Counted from the stretch's first letter, positions 54,039 to 63,895 are shown. The stretch is 64,000 nt of DNA from Methylomarinovum tepidoasis (GCF_030294985.1 NZ_AP024718.1:1069001-1133000); one strand, 5' to 3'. The notes: generated from the sequence alone by a model not told the origin. Program-made: numbers and translations.

Positions 54039-54799
54039 GCCGGATGGTCGTCGGTTCGGGAAGGGGAAAGGATACCCGATTCGCCGCCTTCCAGCTCGAC
54101 CACCAGAGGCAGGTGGTCGGAGGCGACGCGGCTCAAGGGCGTGTCGTGAACCTCCGCCCGCCGCACCGCCACGTTGGGACTGACGAAGATGTGGTCCAGA
54201 CGCACCAGTGGCAGGCGGCTGGGGAAGGTGGCGTGTACGTGGCGCTGGCGGGCCTGGCGGCTGGCATCGCGCAGGTGGCGGCGCAGGCGGCGGCACAGGC
54301 CGGAGTGGGGATGGGTGTTGAAGTCGCCGCAAAGGACGCTGCGGCAGCGGCAGACTGGTTTGGCGAGCCACTGGGTCAGCAGGGCGCGCAGCTGGCGCTG
54401 GCGTTCCGCCGGGGTCAGGCCCAGATGGGTGTTGAGCACCTGCCACGGCTCTCCCCGCCAGGTCACCTGCACCCACAGCACACCGCGGGGCTCCAGGCGG
54501 CTGGGGAGCGGGCCGGCGGCCACCGGCTCCATCGGCAGACGGCTGAGGATGGCGATGCCGTAGCGTTCCTCCTCCACCTGGACGGTGGTGTGGAAGTGGT
54601 GGCCCATCTGCAGGTGGTGGGCGATGTGGTGCGCCTGATCCAGCCGCTGGCTGCGGCGCCGGTTGACGTCCACTTCCTGCAGCGCCACCACGTCGGCGCG
54701 GCAGGCGGCGATGACGTGAGCGATACGCTCCGGCAGGTATTGGCCGTCGCTGCCGCGGCAGCTGTGGATGTTGTAGGTCATCACCCGCAGGCCGGTCAT
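54035..54799 (-). CDS. Endonuclease/exonuclease/phosphatase (EEP) family protein
   Basis: The 254-residue protein has EEP family motifs in order: [56 protein letters not shown] and [13 protein letters not shown]. The fold covers DNases, sphingomyelinases and inositol phosphatases. The neighbourhood of glycan- and membrane-acting genes makes a lipid or sugar phosphate substrate possible, but this is inference. The ATG at 54799 overlaps the phosphatase-superfamily gene stop by four bases. Confidence 0.87.
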   Translation of the reverse strand: MTGLRVMTYNIHSCRGSDGQYLPERIAHVIAACRADVVALQEVDVNRRRSQRLDQAHHIAHHLQMGHHFHTTVQVEEERYGIAILSRLPMEPVAAGPLPSRLEPRGVLWVQVTWRGEPWQVLNTHLGLTPAERQRQLRALLTQWLAKPVCRCRSVLCGDFNTHPHSGLCRRLRRHLRDASRQARQRHVHATFPSRLPLVRLDHIFVSPNVAVRRAEVHDTPLSRVASDHLPLVVELEGGESGILSPSRTDDHPA

Positions 54800-56451
54800 G
54801 GACGCCGCAAGACCTCCTCCACGGCGCGGCGCAGCGCCTCTGCCGTCATCGGTTCTTCCGGCAGGGGCGCATCGGCGGGCAGACAGGCAAAGGCGGTGGT
54901 TTCGTCCGGCCCGGCGCCGGCGTGGGCGCCGTTCTCGACGGCGAAGGTCAGCGCCTCGCAGCCGGCACGCCAGCCCACCAGTACCAGATCGCCGGCAGCG
55001 GGGTGGCGACACAGGGCCGCCCAGTCTTCCCCCAGGCGGTCGCGCCAGGGATGATCGGCGCCGAACAGCGCCGCGGCCTGCGCCGGCAGCCGGAATTCGC
55101 CCTCGGCCGTCCAGGCGCGGACGCCGTCGCCGTCACAGGCCAGCACCAGAGGGATGCCGAGCCGCCCGGTCAGTTCCCGGGCCAGACGGCGACGGGTCGC
55201 CGGATCCGGCGGTTGCCCCAGATACAGGTGACCGACCGGTCCCAGGGCCGCCAGGGCGTTTTCCCCGGTTTGCGGTTTCGCCTCGTTGACCGGGAACAAG
55301 CGCTGTACCTGCCGGCCGCCGAGCCAGCGCACCCGCAGGGTCTGGATGCCCCGGCCCACGTCCGCCTGCAGGGGCGCAGGCGATCCCAGGTCGGCCAGCA
55401 GTGCGGAGACGGCCTCGTCCAGATGGCGGCCGTGGCGTTTGACATAGGGGGTGACGCGCTCCTGGCCGTGGTCGGAATAGACCCACACCTGATAGCGCCG
55501 CCGTCGGCTGCGGCGGGCGCTGCGGTGGAGGCGGGCGATGGCGGCGTCGATGCCCTTGAGGGTCCAGTGGGCGAAGCGGGAGTCGGGGCCGCGGCGGTGG
55601 GCCTGTTCGTCGTAGCCGAGCAGGTTCAGATGGATCACCGGCAGGCCGCGGGCGGCGTCGATGCGGGCGCCGATGACCGCCAGTTCCCGGAGCAGGATGA
55701 CGATGCCGACCCGGGTGGGGATGAATTTCAGTTCCTTGAAAAAGTCTTCACCGGCGACGATGCCACGCAGACAATCGGTCACCGCCAGGCCCAGCTCGAC
55801 GGCCAGCAGGGTGGCGATCCGCGCCAGGCTGGGAAGATGCAGCCCGGTGAACAGCGCCAGCTTCCAGCGCGAGATCCCCTTGAGCGGCGGTCCCCAGCCG
55901 AGGGCGGCGGGGCAGAAGTGCGCCTCGGCGGCGCCGCCGGTGAAAGTGTCCACGTAAGCGCTGCCGCCGGACAGCAGCGGTGTCCCCCGTTCCCGCAGCT
56001 GTGCCTCCACCGCGGCCGCCGGCCCCGGTTCGTACATCCGCACCACCTCGCCACTGGGCGGGTCGCGGAAGCTGAACGCCGGCACGCAGCGGGGCACGCC
56101 GTAAAAGAGCAGTCCCTGGCAGGCCGGGGTGGTGGCGGGTAGGCCGGCGTACTGGCGGTGGAGGCGGTAGCCGCCTCGGGTCAGTAGCCGCTGCAGGAAC
56201 GGCATCCGCCCTTGCTCCAGGGCGCGTTGGAGCTGGCGGTGGGCGAGGCCGTCGATCTGGATCAGAATCAGGCCGGGGGCGTCGGCCGGGCCTTCGAAAC
56301 AGGGCAGCTTCAGCAGGCGGATGAACCATTCGCTGCGGTCGAGATAGTGCCGCAGCCAGCCGAAGACCGCCGGCCACTTGAAGCGGAGGCTCCGTGGCCC
56401 GTTCCCCCCGGCCACGGCGTGCGCGGAGGTTTCAGCCTGCCGTTTCGTCAC
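54796..56451 (-). CDS. Alkaline phosphatase superfamily protein
   Basis: A 551-residue protein. Motifs of the alkaline phosphatase/NPP superfamily are [20 protein letters not shown], with the first metal Asp, then [14 protein letters not shown], with a candidate Thr nucleophile, [20 protein letters not shown] and [10 protein letters not shown]. The substrate may be a phosphodiester or phosphonate lipid. A hydrophobic stretch near [20 protein letters not shown] may touch the membrane; no signal peptide is clear. It overlaps the end of the glycosyltransferase gene by 20 bases. Confidence 0.85.
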   Translation of the reverse strand: MTKRQAETSAHAVAGGNGPRSLRFKWPAVFGWLRHYLDRSEWFIRLLKLPCFEGPADAPGLILIQIDGLAHRQLQRALEQGRMPFLQRLLTRGGYRLHRQYAGLPATTPACQGLLFYGVPRCVPAFSFRDPPSGEVVRMYEPGPAAAVEAQLRERGTPLLSGGSAYVDTFTGGAAEAHFCPAALGWGPPLKGISRWKLALFTGLHLPSLARIATLLAVELGLAVTDCLRGIVAGEDFFKELKFIPTRVGIVILLRELAVIGARIDAARGLPVIHLNLLGYDEQAHRRGPDSRFAHWTLKGIDAAIARLHRSARRSRRRRYQVWVYSDHGQERVTPYVKRHGRHLDEAVSALLADLGSPAPLQADVGRGIQTLRVRWLGGRQVQRLFPVNEAKPQTGENALAALGPVGHLYLGQPPDPATRRRLARELTGRLGIPLVLACDGDGVRAWTAEGEFRLPAQAAALFGADHPWRDRLGEDWAALCRHPAAGDLVLVGWRAGCEALTFAVENGAHAGAGPDETTAFACLPADAPLPEEPMTAEALRRAVEEVLRRP

Positions 56452-57724
56452 GCAGAGGGGCTCCCGAGGCGATGGCCTTGCCTGCCGCCTCCATCATCTC
56501 CCGCACGATGTCCCACTCGGTCCTGAGGCGGCGCAGGGCCTGTTCCCATTCTTCGATCTCCGCCGCCGGGTGGGGGCGGCGTTTGCCCGCCAGCAGGCGT
56601 TCATAGCAGCTCAGGGCCTTGTCGGCGGTGCGTTCCAGGGAAAAGCATGCGGCGGTGCGGCGGGCGGCCTCTTCCAACTGGCGGCGGCGTTCCGGCGGCA
56701 GGGCGAAGAGCCAGTAGAGGGCGGCGGCGAATTCGGTGACGTCCTCCTTCATCACCAGACGGCCGTTGACCCGGTCTTCCACCACCTCGCGCGCCCCCGG
56801 GGCGTCCAGGGCCACCACCGGGGTGCCGGCGGCCATGGCTTCGGTCAGCACCAGGCCCTGGGTTTCGCTCTTGGAACTGAAGGCGAACACGTCCATGGCG
56901 TGATAGGCGTCCGCCAGCTGCTGTCCCACCAGTACCCCGACCCGGTGCAGGCGGTCGGCGACGCCGCGGCGCTCGCAGGCCCGGCGGATGTCCGCCTCGC
57001 TCGGCCCGCGCCCGGCCACCAGGAAGCGGACGTTGGGATGGTGTGCGAGGAACAGGGCCACCGCTTCGGCGAGGAAGCCGAGATTCTTTTCCGGCGCCAG
57101 CCGGCCCACGTGACCCACGACGAAGGCCTCCTCCGGAATGCCGTGGGTGCGGCGGAACCCGGCACCGTCGCCGCGGGCGAACCGCTCGATGCGGATGCCC
57201 GTGGGGACCACCTCCACGGGCGTGGTCACGCCCCGTTCCCGGAGCAGGCGGGCGATGCTTTCGCTGGGGGCGAACACCAAGTCGCACAGGTTGGCGTAAC
57301 GGGTCGCCAGCTCCACCACGAAGCGCTTGAGCACCGGCGAATCGAGCACGTAGTGGGTGTAGTACTCGTAACGGGTGTGATGGGTGAACACCAGCGGCAG
57401 GTCGCGGGCGCGGGCTTCGCGCACGGCGGTCATACCCAGAAGATAGGGGTGATGGGCGTGGATCAGCTGGGGGGCGAAGGCGTCCAGGGCCTCGTCCAGG
57501 TCGGCGAACAGGGGCAGGGCGACGGCGAAGTCGCTGCCGTTGAAGTTCTGGATCGCCGGCACCCGCACCACGTCCACTTCGTTTTCCGGTGTGCCGGGGA
57601 ACTCCGGCGCCACCACCAACACCCGGTGGCCCCGGCGGCGGTATTCCTCGGTGAAGGAGGAAACCGAGCGGGCGACCCCACCCACGTGGGGCAGATAGGT
57701 GTTGGTCATCATGACGATGTTCAC
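56432..57724 (-). CDS. Glycosyltransferase family 4 (group 1) protein
   Basis: The 430-residue GT-B protein has N-terminal IVMMTNTYLPHVGGVARSVS, VVPTGIRIERF, HVGRLAPEKNLGFLAEAVAL and the family EX7E motif (SETQGLVLTEAMAAGTPVVA). It resembles the alpha-mannosyl/glucosyl transferases that act on lipid acceptors. The GTG at 57724 overlaps the stop of the six-hairpin glycosidase (GTGA). The acceptor is unknown; glycolipid or lipid-linked glycan is the most likely guess from the neighbours. Confidence 0.92.
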   Translation of the reverse strand: MNIVMMTNTYLPHVGGVARSVSSFTEEYRRRGHRVLVVAPEFPGTPENEVDVVRVPAIQNFNGSDFAVALPLFADLDEALDAFAPQLIHAHHPYLLGMTAVREARARDLPLVFTHHTRYEYYTHYVLDSPVLKRFVVELATRYANLCDLVFAPSESIARLLRERGVTTPVEVVPTGIRIERFARGDGAGFRRTHGIPEEAFVVGHVGRLAPEKNLGFLAEAVALFLAHHPNVRFLVAGRGPSEADIRRACERRGVADRLHRVGVLVGQQLADAYHAMDVFAFSSKSETQGLVLTEAMAAGTPVVALDAPGAREVVEDRVNGRLVMKEDVTEFAAALYWLFALPPERRRQLEEAARRTAACFSLERTADKALSCYERLLAGKRRPHPAAEIEEWEQALRRLRTEWDIVREMMEAAGKAIASGAPLRDETAG

Positions 57725-59931
57725 AGGCGAATCCTCCCGCTGCGGGCATCGACCGCGACCGGATCGCAGCCGGGCAGATGGATGGTCAGGGGCGGGGAGC
57801 GGTGACGCCAGTCGGCCTCCCAGGCAATCTCGGTGCCCCCCTGGGCATCGGTTTCCAGCGTCAGGGAAATCGAGCCGAAAGCCGTGGGGGCGGGGCCGAA
57901 GCGGAGCCGGTCGCCGGGCCGGCGCCAGGCGGCGGGGATGCCGCCGGCCAGAATCAATCCTTCGCTCTCCTCGCGCACGAAGGCGTTGCGCAGCATCAGC
58001 AGCCATTCCGCCGCCGCCCACACGTGCTGGCCGTCCCCCATGCAGCCGCCGAGGGTGCGGGGATGTATAGCCTCGGGCCACTGGCCGGTGGGGGAGGCCA
58101 GATCGGCCACTGCGCGCATCAGTTCGAAGGCGCGGGGGTCGCCGGCCCGCAGCAGCACCTGGGCCACGTGCAGGGTCAGGTAGGCGTTGATGCCGGAATG
58201 GATCATATCCTGGAAGAAGCCGCCCTGGACGAAGCAGCGTTCCAACAGGAAGGCGGCGGTGTCGAGCAGGCGGGGGTCGTCGGCGGGGAACAGTTGCAGC
58301 GGATACCCGGCCGCCAGGGAGCCGATGGCGCCGGCATCCAGACGCCGGGTCGGGGCGGCGGGCATGGCGGGCCGCCCCAAGTGCCGGGCCGCCCGGGCCA
58401 GGCTGCGCTCGACCGCGGCACGCAGGTCGGCGGCCTCGCGGCGGAAGGTCTGGGCCAGGGCCGGGTCGCCGGCATCGAGCAGGCGCGCGGCCGCCTCCAG
58501 GCCGGCGATGCTCCAGAAGTCGTCCCAGTAGTAATAGTCGTTGGGCCCCAGGTGCTCGGCGCTGAAGCCGGCCGGCAACAGCCCGCCGTGGGGGGAACCG
58601 TCGTCGGGCAGGCGTTTGGCGGCGATCCAGCGGGCGCCCTTGACGACCGCCTCGCGCCACCGGGGTTTGAGGGGGCGGCCGCTGAGACGGCAGAAGCGCT
58701 CCATGATCCACAGGGCCTCGCCGTTGGCGTCCCATTCCCCTTCCTGGGAGTGGAAGTAACCGCGCAGGTCCTGGCGTTCGGGGAAGCGATCCAAGATCGC
58801 CTCGGCGCGCTCGAACAGGCCGGCGCTCAGGAGCCCGTGGACGATGAAGGCGGCGTCGCGGAACCAGAAGCGCCGGTAGGTGTAGGGGCCGGGGAAGGCA
58901 TCGCCGGGACAATGCAGGATGACGGTCGTCAAGGCCGCATCGTAAAGGAAACCGATGCGCGCGTCCGGCACCTCCAGGCGGCAGCGATGCGCGCGTTCCT
59001 CGTGCCAGGCCCCGGCTTTGAGCGCTCTGGGCGTCTCGGGCCGGAGGGGGATGCGCAGGCCGATCCGCCGTTCGCCTTCCAGGCGGTAGCGGGCCGCTGC
59101 CGTGGCCATGCCGACTTCGCAGCACACCTGCGTCCGTTCGCGGGCGTCAGGCAGATGGAGGGCGACGTCCCCGGCGTGATAGTCGTTGACTAGGTGACTT
59201 TCCGGGTGGGTTTCGAAATGGACTTCGGTTTCGTCGATGCGCCAGCGGCGTTTGTCAAGGCGGATGTCGTGGATGAAGCTGATGCCTTCCGGGTTGCAGG
59301 GACGGGCGCTGATTACCAGCCAGGCGGGCCGCTCGCTGTGGCCCTGGACTTCGAGGCGACAGACGGGACGCCCGTCTTCCAGTTCGACCCAGGCGCAGGT
59401 GGTCAGGGCCAGACCGCCCCGGGTGGTCGTGGTGGTCACGGCCGGTTGCGGTTCCAACGCCAGGTGTTGCTCGGCCTCACGGCAGTGGGAGGGCAGCAGG
59501 CGCTCGCCATCGTCGGTGACGATCCAGCAGTCCAGCGACCAGCCGTCGTACAGCGGGGTCAGCAGCCCCCGGGGATCGACGATGGGGTACTGGTCCAGAT
59601 CCGGCCAGCCCACCGCGGTCCAGTTGCGGTGGGTGAGGTTGACGTGGGTGATGGAAAAGGCACGCGGGATGAAGGACTCATCGTGGGGATCGAACTGGCG
59701 CACGATCCAGTAGGGCCAGACCCAATCGAGATTGTGCTGGATCACCCGGCTGTTGATGAGGCCGCGGGCGTGGAACACCATCCCGGCGCGCAGCAGTTCG
59801 ATGGGCTCGCCCACTTCCGAAGGCTGGGCGAAACCGCGCAGGCGCGCCAGCAGCGCCACCGGATCGATGAAGCCTTGGGCGCGGGCCAGACGGCGGACGA
59901 CGAAGCGCCAGGGGAACCATTTGAGCCACAT
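57721..59931 (-). CDS. Six-hairpin glycosidase-like protein
   Basis: A 736-residue protein with an (alpha/alpha)6-type C-terminal half (YTYRRFWFRDAAFIVHGLLS, then GEWDANGEALWIMERFCRLS and YYYWDDFWSIAGLEAAARLL) and a beta-sandwich-like N-terminal half. The Trp-Asp-rich repeats and acidic residues fit glucoamylase- or amylo-1,6-glucosidase-like enzymes; the exact family number is unclear. No signal peptide is visible, so it may be cytosolic. It is tightly coupled to the glycosyltransferase. Confidence 0.8.
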   Translation of the reverse strand: MWLKWFPWRFVVRRLARAQGFIDPVALLARLRGFAQPSEVGEPIELLRAGMVFHARGLINSRVIQHNLDWVWPYWIVRQFDPHDESFIPRAFSITHVNLTHRNWTAVGWPDLDQYPIVDPRGLLTPLYDGWSLDCWIVTDDGERLLPSHCREAEQHLALEPQPAVTTTTTRGGLALTTCAWVELEDGRPVCRLEVQGHSERPAWLVISARPCNPEGISFIHDIRLDKRRWRIDETEVHFETHPESHLVNDYHAGDVALHLPDARERTQVCCEVGMATAAARYRLEGERRIGLRIPLRPETPRALKAGAWHEERAHRCRLEVPDARIGFLYDAALTTVILHCPGDAFPGPYTYRRFWFRDAAFIVHGLLSAGLFERAEAILDRFPERQDLRGYFHSQEGEWDANGEALWIMERFCRLSGRPLKPRWREAVVKGARWIAAKRLPDDGSPHGGLLPAGFSAEHLGPNDYYYWDDFWSIAGLEAAARLLDAGDPALAQTFRREAADLRAAVERSLARAARHLGRPAMPAAPTRRLDAGAIGSLAAGYPLQLFPADDPRLLDTAAFLLERCFVQGGFFQDMIHSGINAYLTLHVAQVLLRAGDPRAFELMRAVADLASPTGQWPEAIHPRTLGGCMGDGQHVWAAAEWLLMLRNAFVREESEGLILAGGIPAAWRRPGDRLRFGPAPTAFGSISLTLETDAQGGTEIAWEADWRHRSPPLTIHLPGCDPVAVDARSGRIRL

Positions 59932-59932
59932 G

Positions 59933-60655
59933 TCAGCGCGAAGCCTCCTGCCGGTATTTTTCCAGGGCGTCGCGGGCGATGCGCTGGAGATGGAAGATCA
60001 AGGCCACGGTGGCGCCGAACCCGAGCAGGTACAGCCCCCACTGCAGCGGGCTGGTAACGCCCTTGAGGCCCAGGGCCGCCATCGCCCCCAGCCAGACGTT
60101 GTGGAGGCTGAAGGGCACGATGCCGATCAGGGTGCCGAGGACGAAGTCCTTGAAGCGCACGCCGGTAAGGCCGAAGAAGTAATTGGCCAGCTTGCTGGGA
60201 AAGAAAGGCACCAGCCGGCTGAGCAGGACGATCTGGAAACCGCGCTCGATCATCTCCTCGGCCATCAGCTTGAGGTGGAGACGCTGCGCCAGCCAACGGG
60301 CGGCCCGTTCGCCGAAGAAGCGATGGGCGATGGCGTAGGCGATCGCCGCGCCCAGCGTGGTGCCGAGGACCACATACACGGTGCCCTTGACCACCCCGAA
60401 CACGAAGCCGGCGCCGATGGTGAAGAACACCCCCGGCAGCAGCAGGACCACCACCAGGGCCATCAACACGATGAACAGCAGCGGTGTCCACACGCCCTGC
60501 CGGTCGATCCATTGCAGCCAGCGGATCACTTCGTCATGCCAGTCGAAGGCCACCAGCAGGGCCACGATCAGTCCCACCGCCAAGGCGCTGCCGGCCAGCC
60601 CCAGCAGCAGGGGGTTCTGTCGCCGTAGCCAGGTTTTGAGCGGGTCCAGATCCAT
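59933..60655 (-). CDS. VTT domain (TVP38/TMEM64, DedA-like) membrane protein
   Basis: A 240-residue inner-membrane protein with five or six membrane segments and the VTT signature GFQIVLLSRLVPFFPSKLAN, then GTLIGIVPFSLHNVWLGAMA. Members of this superfamily act in lipid scrambling or carrier-lipid recycling. The ATG at 60655 is preferred to the longer frame to 60727. It precedes the glycosidase by one base, so it heads the leftward run that ends with ubiD. Confidence 0.88.
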   Translation of the reverse strand: MDLDPLKTWLRRQNPLLLGLAGSALAVGLIVALLVAFDWHDEVIRWLQWIDRQGVWTPLLFIVLMALVVVLLLPGVFFTIGAGFVFGVVKGTVYVVLGTTLGAAIAYAIAHRFFGERAARWLAQRLHLKLMAEEMIERGFQIVLLSRLVPFFPSKLANYFFGLTGVRFKDFVLGTLIGIVPFSLHNVWLGAMAALGLKGVTSPLQWGLYLLGFGATVALIFHLQRIARDALEKYRQEASR

Positions 60656-60817
60656 GGCGGTTCCCGTGTCGTCGTGTCTTGGGTAAGAATGCGGGTCGGC
60701 GGCGCCGGAATCAAGGGGGAATTTCATCGGCGGGCGCCGGTCGAAGCGATCATGGACGATTGTTGCAATTCCCTGTCGATTTCGCCATCATCGCCCGGCA
60801 CGGCGGTGGGAATGGCG

Positions 60818-61102
60818 ATGAAGGAACGGTTGCGACGCTACTGGCGGGCGCTGCGCAAGCGTCTGTCCCTGAAAGTGCTGATCGGCGGTCCGGCGGGGAT
60901 CTTCGCCTGGAGCCTGTCCGGTGCCGGCGCCCTGGCGGTCGTGATCTGGGGGCTCAAGACCATCGCCCTGCCGCTTTTGATGATCAAGACCGCCTCCTGG
61001 GGAATCTGGGGTGCCGGCGTCCTGCACCAGTCCCAGCGGCGCAAGAAACGCCTGGAGGAAGCCGGGGCTAAGGATTCCGGGGCGGCGAATAAGCGATCCT
61101 GA
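60818..61102 (+). CDS. Small membrane protein, unknown
   Basis: A 94-residue protein I do not recognise. It has a basic N-terminus (MKERLRRYWRALRKRLSLKV) and two hydrophobic stretches (GIFAWSLSGAGALAVVIWGL and ALPLLMIKTASWGIWGAGVL), with a basic tail. The start is uncertain: ATG 60812, 60818 or an upstream one near 60752. Its 3' end overlaps the convergent HTTM/DCC gene by 35 bases. Confidence 0.55.
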   Translation: MKERLRRYWRALRKRLSLKVLIGGPAGIFAWSLSGAGALAVVIWGLKTIALPLLMIKTASWGIWGAGVLHQSQRRKKRLEEAGAKDSGAANKRS

Positions 61103-62996
61103 CCTGAAGCGGTTCCCACAGTTCCAGCCGGCCGCGGCCGTGCTCCCACACCAGCTCACCGGCATCGTGCCACGGCTGGCGCAGATTCCACTCCCTGAGC
61201 CCTTTCTCCCACTGGGCCGGCATGCGAATGGACTTGGCCTTGAGGCGGAAACGGGTGCGTTCCAGATCCAGCCCCAGCCGGGTACCGTAGAAGGCGATCA
61301 CCTTGGTGGCGAATTTCTCCAGCCGGTAAGCCGACAGGCGCGGAGTCACGGCCACGTTGGCCCACATGGAATGCACCCGGCCCCAGTTGGGGGTGACGAT
61401 GCGGCCTTCCCGATTGACGAAGGGCAGCCAGTGCTCCTTCCCCTGGGCATCGAGCCAGGTGAGGGCGAAAATCGTCTCGTAGCCCTTGAAGTGGTCGGCC
61501 AGATACAGGGCGTGGGGAGTGATGCCGAAGAAAGCGTGACTGAACGACAGCAGCAGGTTGCTCACCGGCGCCGCCGGCCCCAGGATGCCCTCCCAGCCCA
61601 GGCGGTGGAGCAGGCCGTAGTGCACCGTGCTGTTGAGCTGCAGCAGGCCGAGGAACACCAGCGCTTTGGCCAGGCGGGCCGCCTTCTTGCGGGGCGAGCC
61701 CAGGAAGTCCCGCCAGGCCTGGGCGAGCGGTCCCGGTTCCAGGTCGGGTGGGGCGAGACAGGCGGCATCGCAGCGGCGCCGGCTGTCGGCGATATGGCGG
61801 TAGAGGCGCCGGGCCAGCGGGTAGATCCCCGGCAGCCGCAGCAGCCATCCCAGGGGGCGGGTGTAACCCAGCGCCTCCAGAATCTGGATGTAGGTATCCA
61901 CGCCCTGGTAACGCCGTCCCTGCGCATCCACCGCGTACAGGTCGGTGAGCAGCTGGTCTTCGTTCACGCCTGCCAGCGCCGGTTCGGCGGCCGCATGGGT
62001 CTGGAGGTCGAGAAAGCGTACCGCCCGGCGGATATCGAAGTGTTCCACCACGATCACCGTGCGCAGACACAGGGGGCAAAGGCCGTCGTAATAGACCTTC
62101 AGCCGCGGCTTTGGCAGCCGGATCCATTCCCCCAGCCTGCGCCACCACGAGAACGGCACCATGAGGAAATAGTGCACCAGCATCCCCAGACCGAAGGGAT
62201 AGATGTTGAAGGAGATCGTGATGCCGCCGTGGAACAGCACGCCCAGCACCAGCAGCGGCACCCGGAAACGGGGGTGCCAGAACAGGAACGGGAACACGAA
62301 CTGGAAGCCGATGACGGTGTAGCCGATGGCCTTTTGCAGCCATTCGATGTTCAGCAGCCAGCTCAGGTCCAGGGGCGAGATGTAGTAGGGATGCGACGAC
62401 GGCAGCCAGGGACCGAGGCCGTTGCGCCAGTGCTCGGAGAACAGCTTGTGGATGGCGGAATCGAAATACAGCGGCGCCAGGGTGATGAGCAGGGGGGCGT
62501 AGTAGGCCCATACCGGCACCGTGCGCGGCAGCTCGTAGCGATGGCCGGGGACGGAATAGCGGAGCGCCAGCCGCAGCCGGTCCAGGGACAGGGCGCGCTC
62601 CGAGGGCAGAAAGATCAGCAGCAGCCCGGAGGAAATCATCATCTGGTCGAAGCCGCCGTCGAAGTCCCGCCACAGGGGGGTGAAAGCAGTGAAAAGGACC
62701 CAGAAGACGTAATTGACCGCCGCGCACAGCCGGGTGTGCCAGCCCAGGATCAGCCCCAGGGCGGCCAGGGCCCACAGGGGCAGGAAGAAGGCGATCATCG
62801 GCGGTCCCTGATCCAGGTAGGGAATCTCGTCGAAGATCAGCGGGCGGAAATGGGTCAGGAACAGGATTTCCTGCAGCGCCACCAGCCCGTAGCCGATGCG
62901 AAACGCCCCCAGCCCGGTGGCGGGGACCTGACGTTCGAGCACGGACCGGAGCAGATCGGTAAGACGGGAAAGCGGTGAAACTGCCACGAAAGTCAC
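61068..62996 (-). CDS. HTTM plus DCC (DUF393) domain protein
   Basis: A 642-residue protein. The N-terminal 300 residues are a multi-pass HTTM-type domain (FRIGYGLVALQEILFLTHFR, then MLVHYFLMVPFSW), similar to the membrane part of vitamin K-dependent carboxylases. It is followed by a DCC-type thiol domain with DGLCPLCLRTVIVVEHFD (residues about 300-420) and a C-terminal region with further segments. A redox or carboxylation role is possible. The start is a GTG at 62996. The 3' end overlaps a convergent small gene. Confidence 0.82.
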   Translation of the reverse strand: MTFVAVSPLSRLTDLLRSVLERQVPATGLGAFRIGYGLVALQEILFLTHFRPLIFDEIPYLDQGPPMIAFFLPLWALAALGLILGWHTRLCAAVNYVFWVLFTAFTPLWRDFDGGFDQMMISSGLLLIFLPSERALSLDRLRLALRYSVPGHRYELPRTVPVWAYYAPLLITLAPLYFDSAIHKLFSEHWRNGLGPWLPSSHPYYISPLDLSWLLNIEWLQKAIGYTVIGFQFVFPFLFWHPRFRVPLLVLGVLFHGGITISFNIYPFGLGMLVHYFLMVPFSWWRRLGEWIRLPKPRLKVYYDGLCPLCLRTVIVVEHFDIRRAVRFLDLQTHAAAEPALAGVNEDQLLTDLYAVDAQGRRYQGVDTYIQILEALGYTRPLGWLLRLPGIYPLARRLYRHIADSRRRCDAACLAPPDLEPGPLAQAWRDFLGSPRKKAARLAKALVFLGLLQLNSTVHYGLLHRLGWEGILGPAAPVSNLLLSFSHAFFGITPHALYLADHFKGYETIFALTWLDAQGKEHWLPFVNREGRIVTPNWGRVHSMWANVAVTPRLSAYRLEKFATKVIAFYGTRLGLDLERTRFRLKAKSIRMPAQWEKGLREWNLRQPWHDAGELVWEHGRGRLELWEPLQVRIAYSPPRNP

Positions 62997-63033
62997 GCTT
63001 TTCGGTAGAAAAAACGGGGAAATTATAACGAAA

Positions 63034-63066
63034 AAAGACCGGCACCGCTTGGCAGTGCCGGTCTTT
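63034..63066 (-). terminator. Rho-independent terminator of the hsp20 gene
   Basis: On the minus strand AAAGACCGGCAC (63066-63055) pairs with GTGCCGGTCTTT (63045-63034), followed by more T. It lies 25 bases beyond the hsp20 stop. Confidence 0.9.
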
Positions 63067-63090
63067 GTCTTTAAGCGAAAGGCGCTTAGA

Positions 63091-63549
63091 TCAGCCGCCG
63101 ACTTTCACCTCGATCTTCTTCGGCGCTTCTTCCGCTTTCTTCGGAATCACCAGGGTGAGGACGCCGTTGTCGTATTTGGCTTCGATCTTTTCCTCATCCA
63201 CGGTTTCCGGTAGCACGAAGCGGCGGAAGAAGCTGCCGTAGATGCGTTCGACCCGGCGGTAATTTTCCTTCTCTTCCTTGGCTTCGGTCATACGCTGACC
63301 CTTGATGGTCAGGACGCCGTTTTCCAGGGTGACCTCGATGTCCTCCGGCTTGACGCCCGGCAGGTCGGCCTGGACGATGTAGCGGTCCTGTTCCTCTTTG
63401 ATGTCGACGGCGGGGACCCATTCCACCTCGGCGGGAACCTCGCCTTCCGGCCGGGTCACGCCGCCCGGAAGCGTACCGAAGGTGCGCTCCAGTTCACGCT
63501 GGAGCTGGTTCAGCAGTTGAAACGGTTCGTAACGGGGTACCAATGCCAT
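63091..63549 (-). CDS. Small heat-shock protein, Hsp20/alpha-crystallin family
   Basis: The 152-residue protein has the alpha-crystallin domain: VPAVDIKEEQDRYIVQADLP, GVKPEDIEVTLENGVLTIKG, YGSFFRRFVLPETVDEEKIE and the AKYDNGVLTLVIPKK strand. It lacks the C-terminal IXI/V motif in its usual form but ends KKIEVKV, which serves similarly. It holds unfolding proteins in an ATP-independent way. A strong ribosome site (AAGGAGG) and a sigma-32-type promoter lie upstream, and a good terminator lies downstream. Confidence 0.96.
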   Translation of the reverse strand: MALVPRYEPFQLLNQLQRELERTFGTLPGGVTRPEGEVPAEVEWVPAVDIKEEQDRYIVQADLPGVKPEDIEVTLENGVLTIKGQRMTEAKEEKENYRRVERIYGSFFRRFVLPETVDEEKIEAKYDNGVLTLVIPKKAEEAPKKIEVKVGG

Positions 63550-63593
63550 GGTTTGCCTCCTTGAGTTTCAGGTTGTTCGTGGTTCGTGAACCT

Positions 63594-63621
63594 ATATGGA
63601 GGCAGGCGGGATTTTTTCAAG
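63594..63621 (-). promoter_or_regulatory. Heat-shock (sigma-32) promoter of hsp20
   Basis: The minus strand has CTTGAAA (63621-63615), a 13-base spacer and CTCCATAT (63601-63594). The consensus is CTTGAAA-N11-16-CCCCATNT, so the -35 is perfect and the -10 has one mismatch. It is 45 bases upstream of the ATG. Confidence 0.85.
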
Positions 63622-63662
63622 GGGGCGGAAGGACGATCTTGCCGCCTAACGATTGCTTTTCC

Positions 63663-63756
63663 GGGGGCTGGGAAGGGTCTGCCGGACCGAAATTCGTCCA
63701 TGAATTTAGGCCCGGAGCGGCCCTCCCTGGCCGCTGCCAGACCCTTCCCAGCCCCC
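63663..63756 (-). repeat. Structured hairpin repeat, copy 4, inverted orientation
   Basis: Outer arms 63663-63681 and 63738-63756 are a perfect 19-bp inverted repeat. The inner hairpin is AGCGGCC (63716-63722), CTCCCT loop, GGCCGCT (63729-63735). Its core (AATTCGTCCATGAA) matches the reverse complement of copy 3. It lies in the 365-bp gap between hsp20 and gloA, which holds the hsp20 promoter, two repeats and nothing else I can see. Confidence 0.75.
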
Positions 63757-63801
63757 TCCCGCAGAAGTGACAGCGGATGATTGCGGCGCTTGTTAGGGTG
63801 G

Positions 63802-63895
63802 GCGGACGTGCTGCCAGCGGGTGTACTCGGCCTGGATGGCCGAGTATCGAGCGTTCACGGACGAATTCACAGCGTCCTGCTGGCAGCACGTCCGC
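63802..63895 (+). repeat. Structured hairpin repeat, copy 3
   Basis: Outer arms 63802-63818 and 63879-63895 pair perfectly over 17 bp. The inner hairpin ACTCGGCC (63825-63832), TGGAT, GGCCGAGT (63838-63845) is identical to copy 1, while the outer arms are unrelated to those of copy 1. Confidence 0.85.

Noticed and set aside
61011-62978. 655-codon plus-strand frame over the HTTM/DCC gene
   Set aside because: Antisense shadow; the minus-strand protein has clear membrane segments and the DCC motif.
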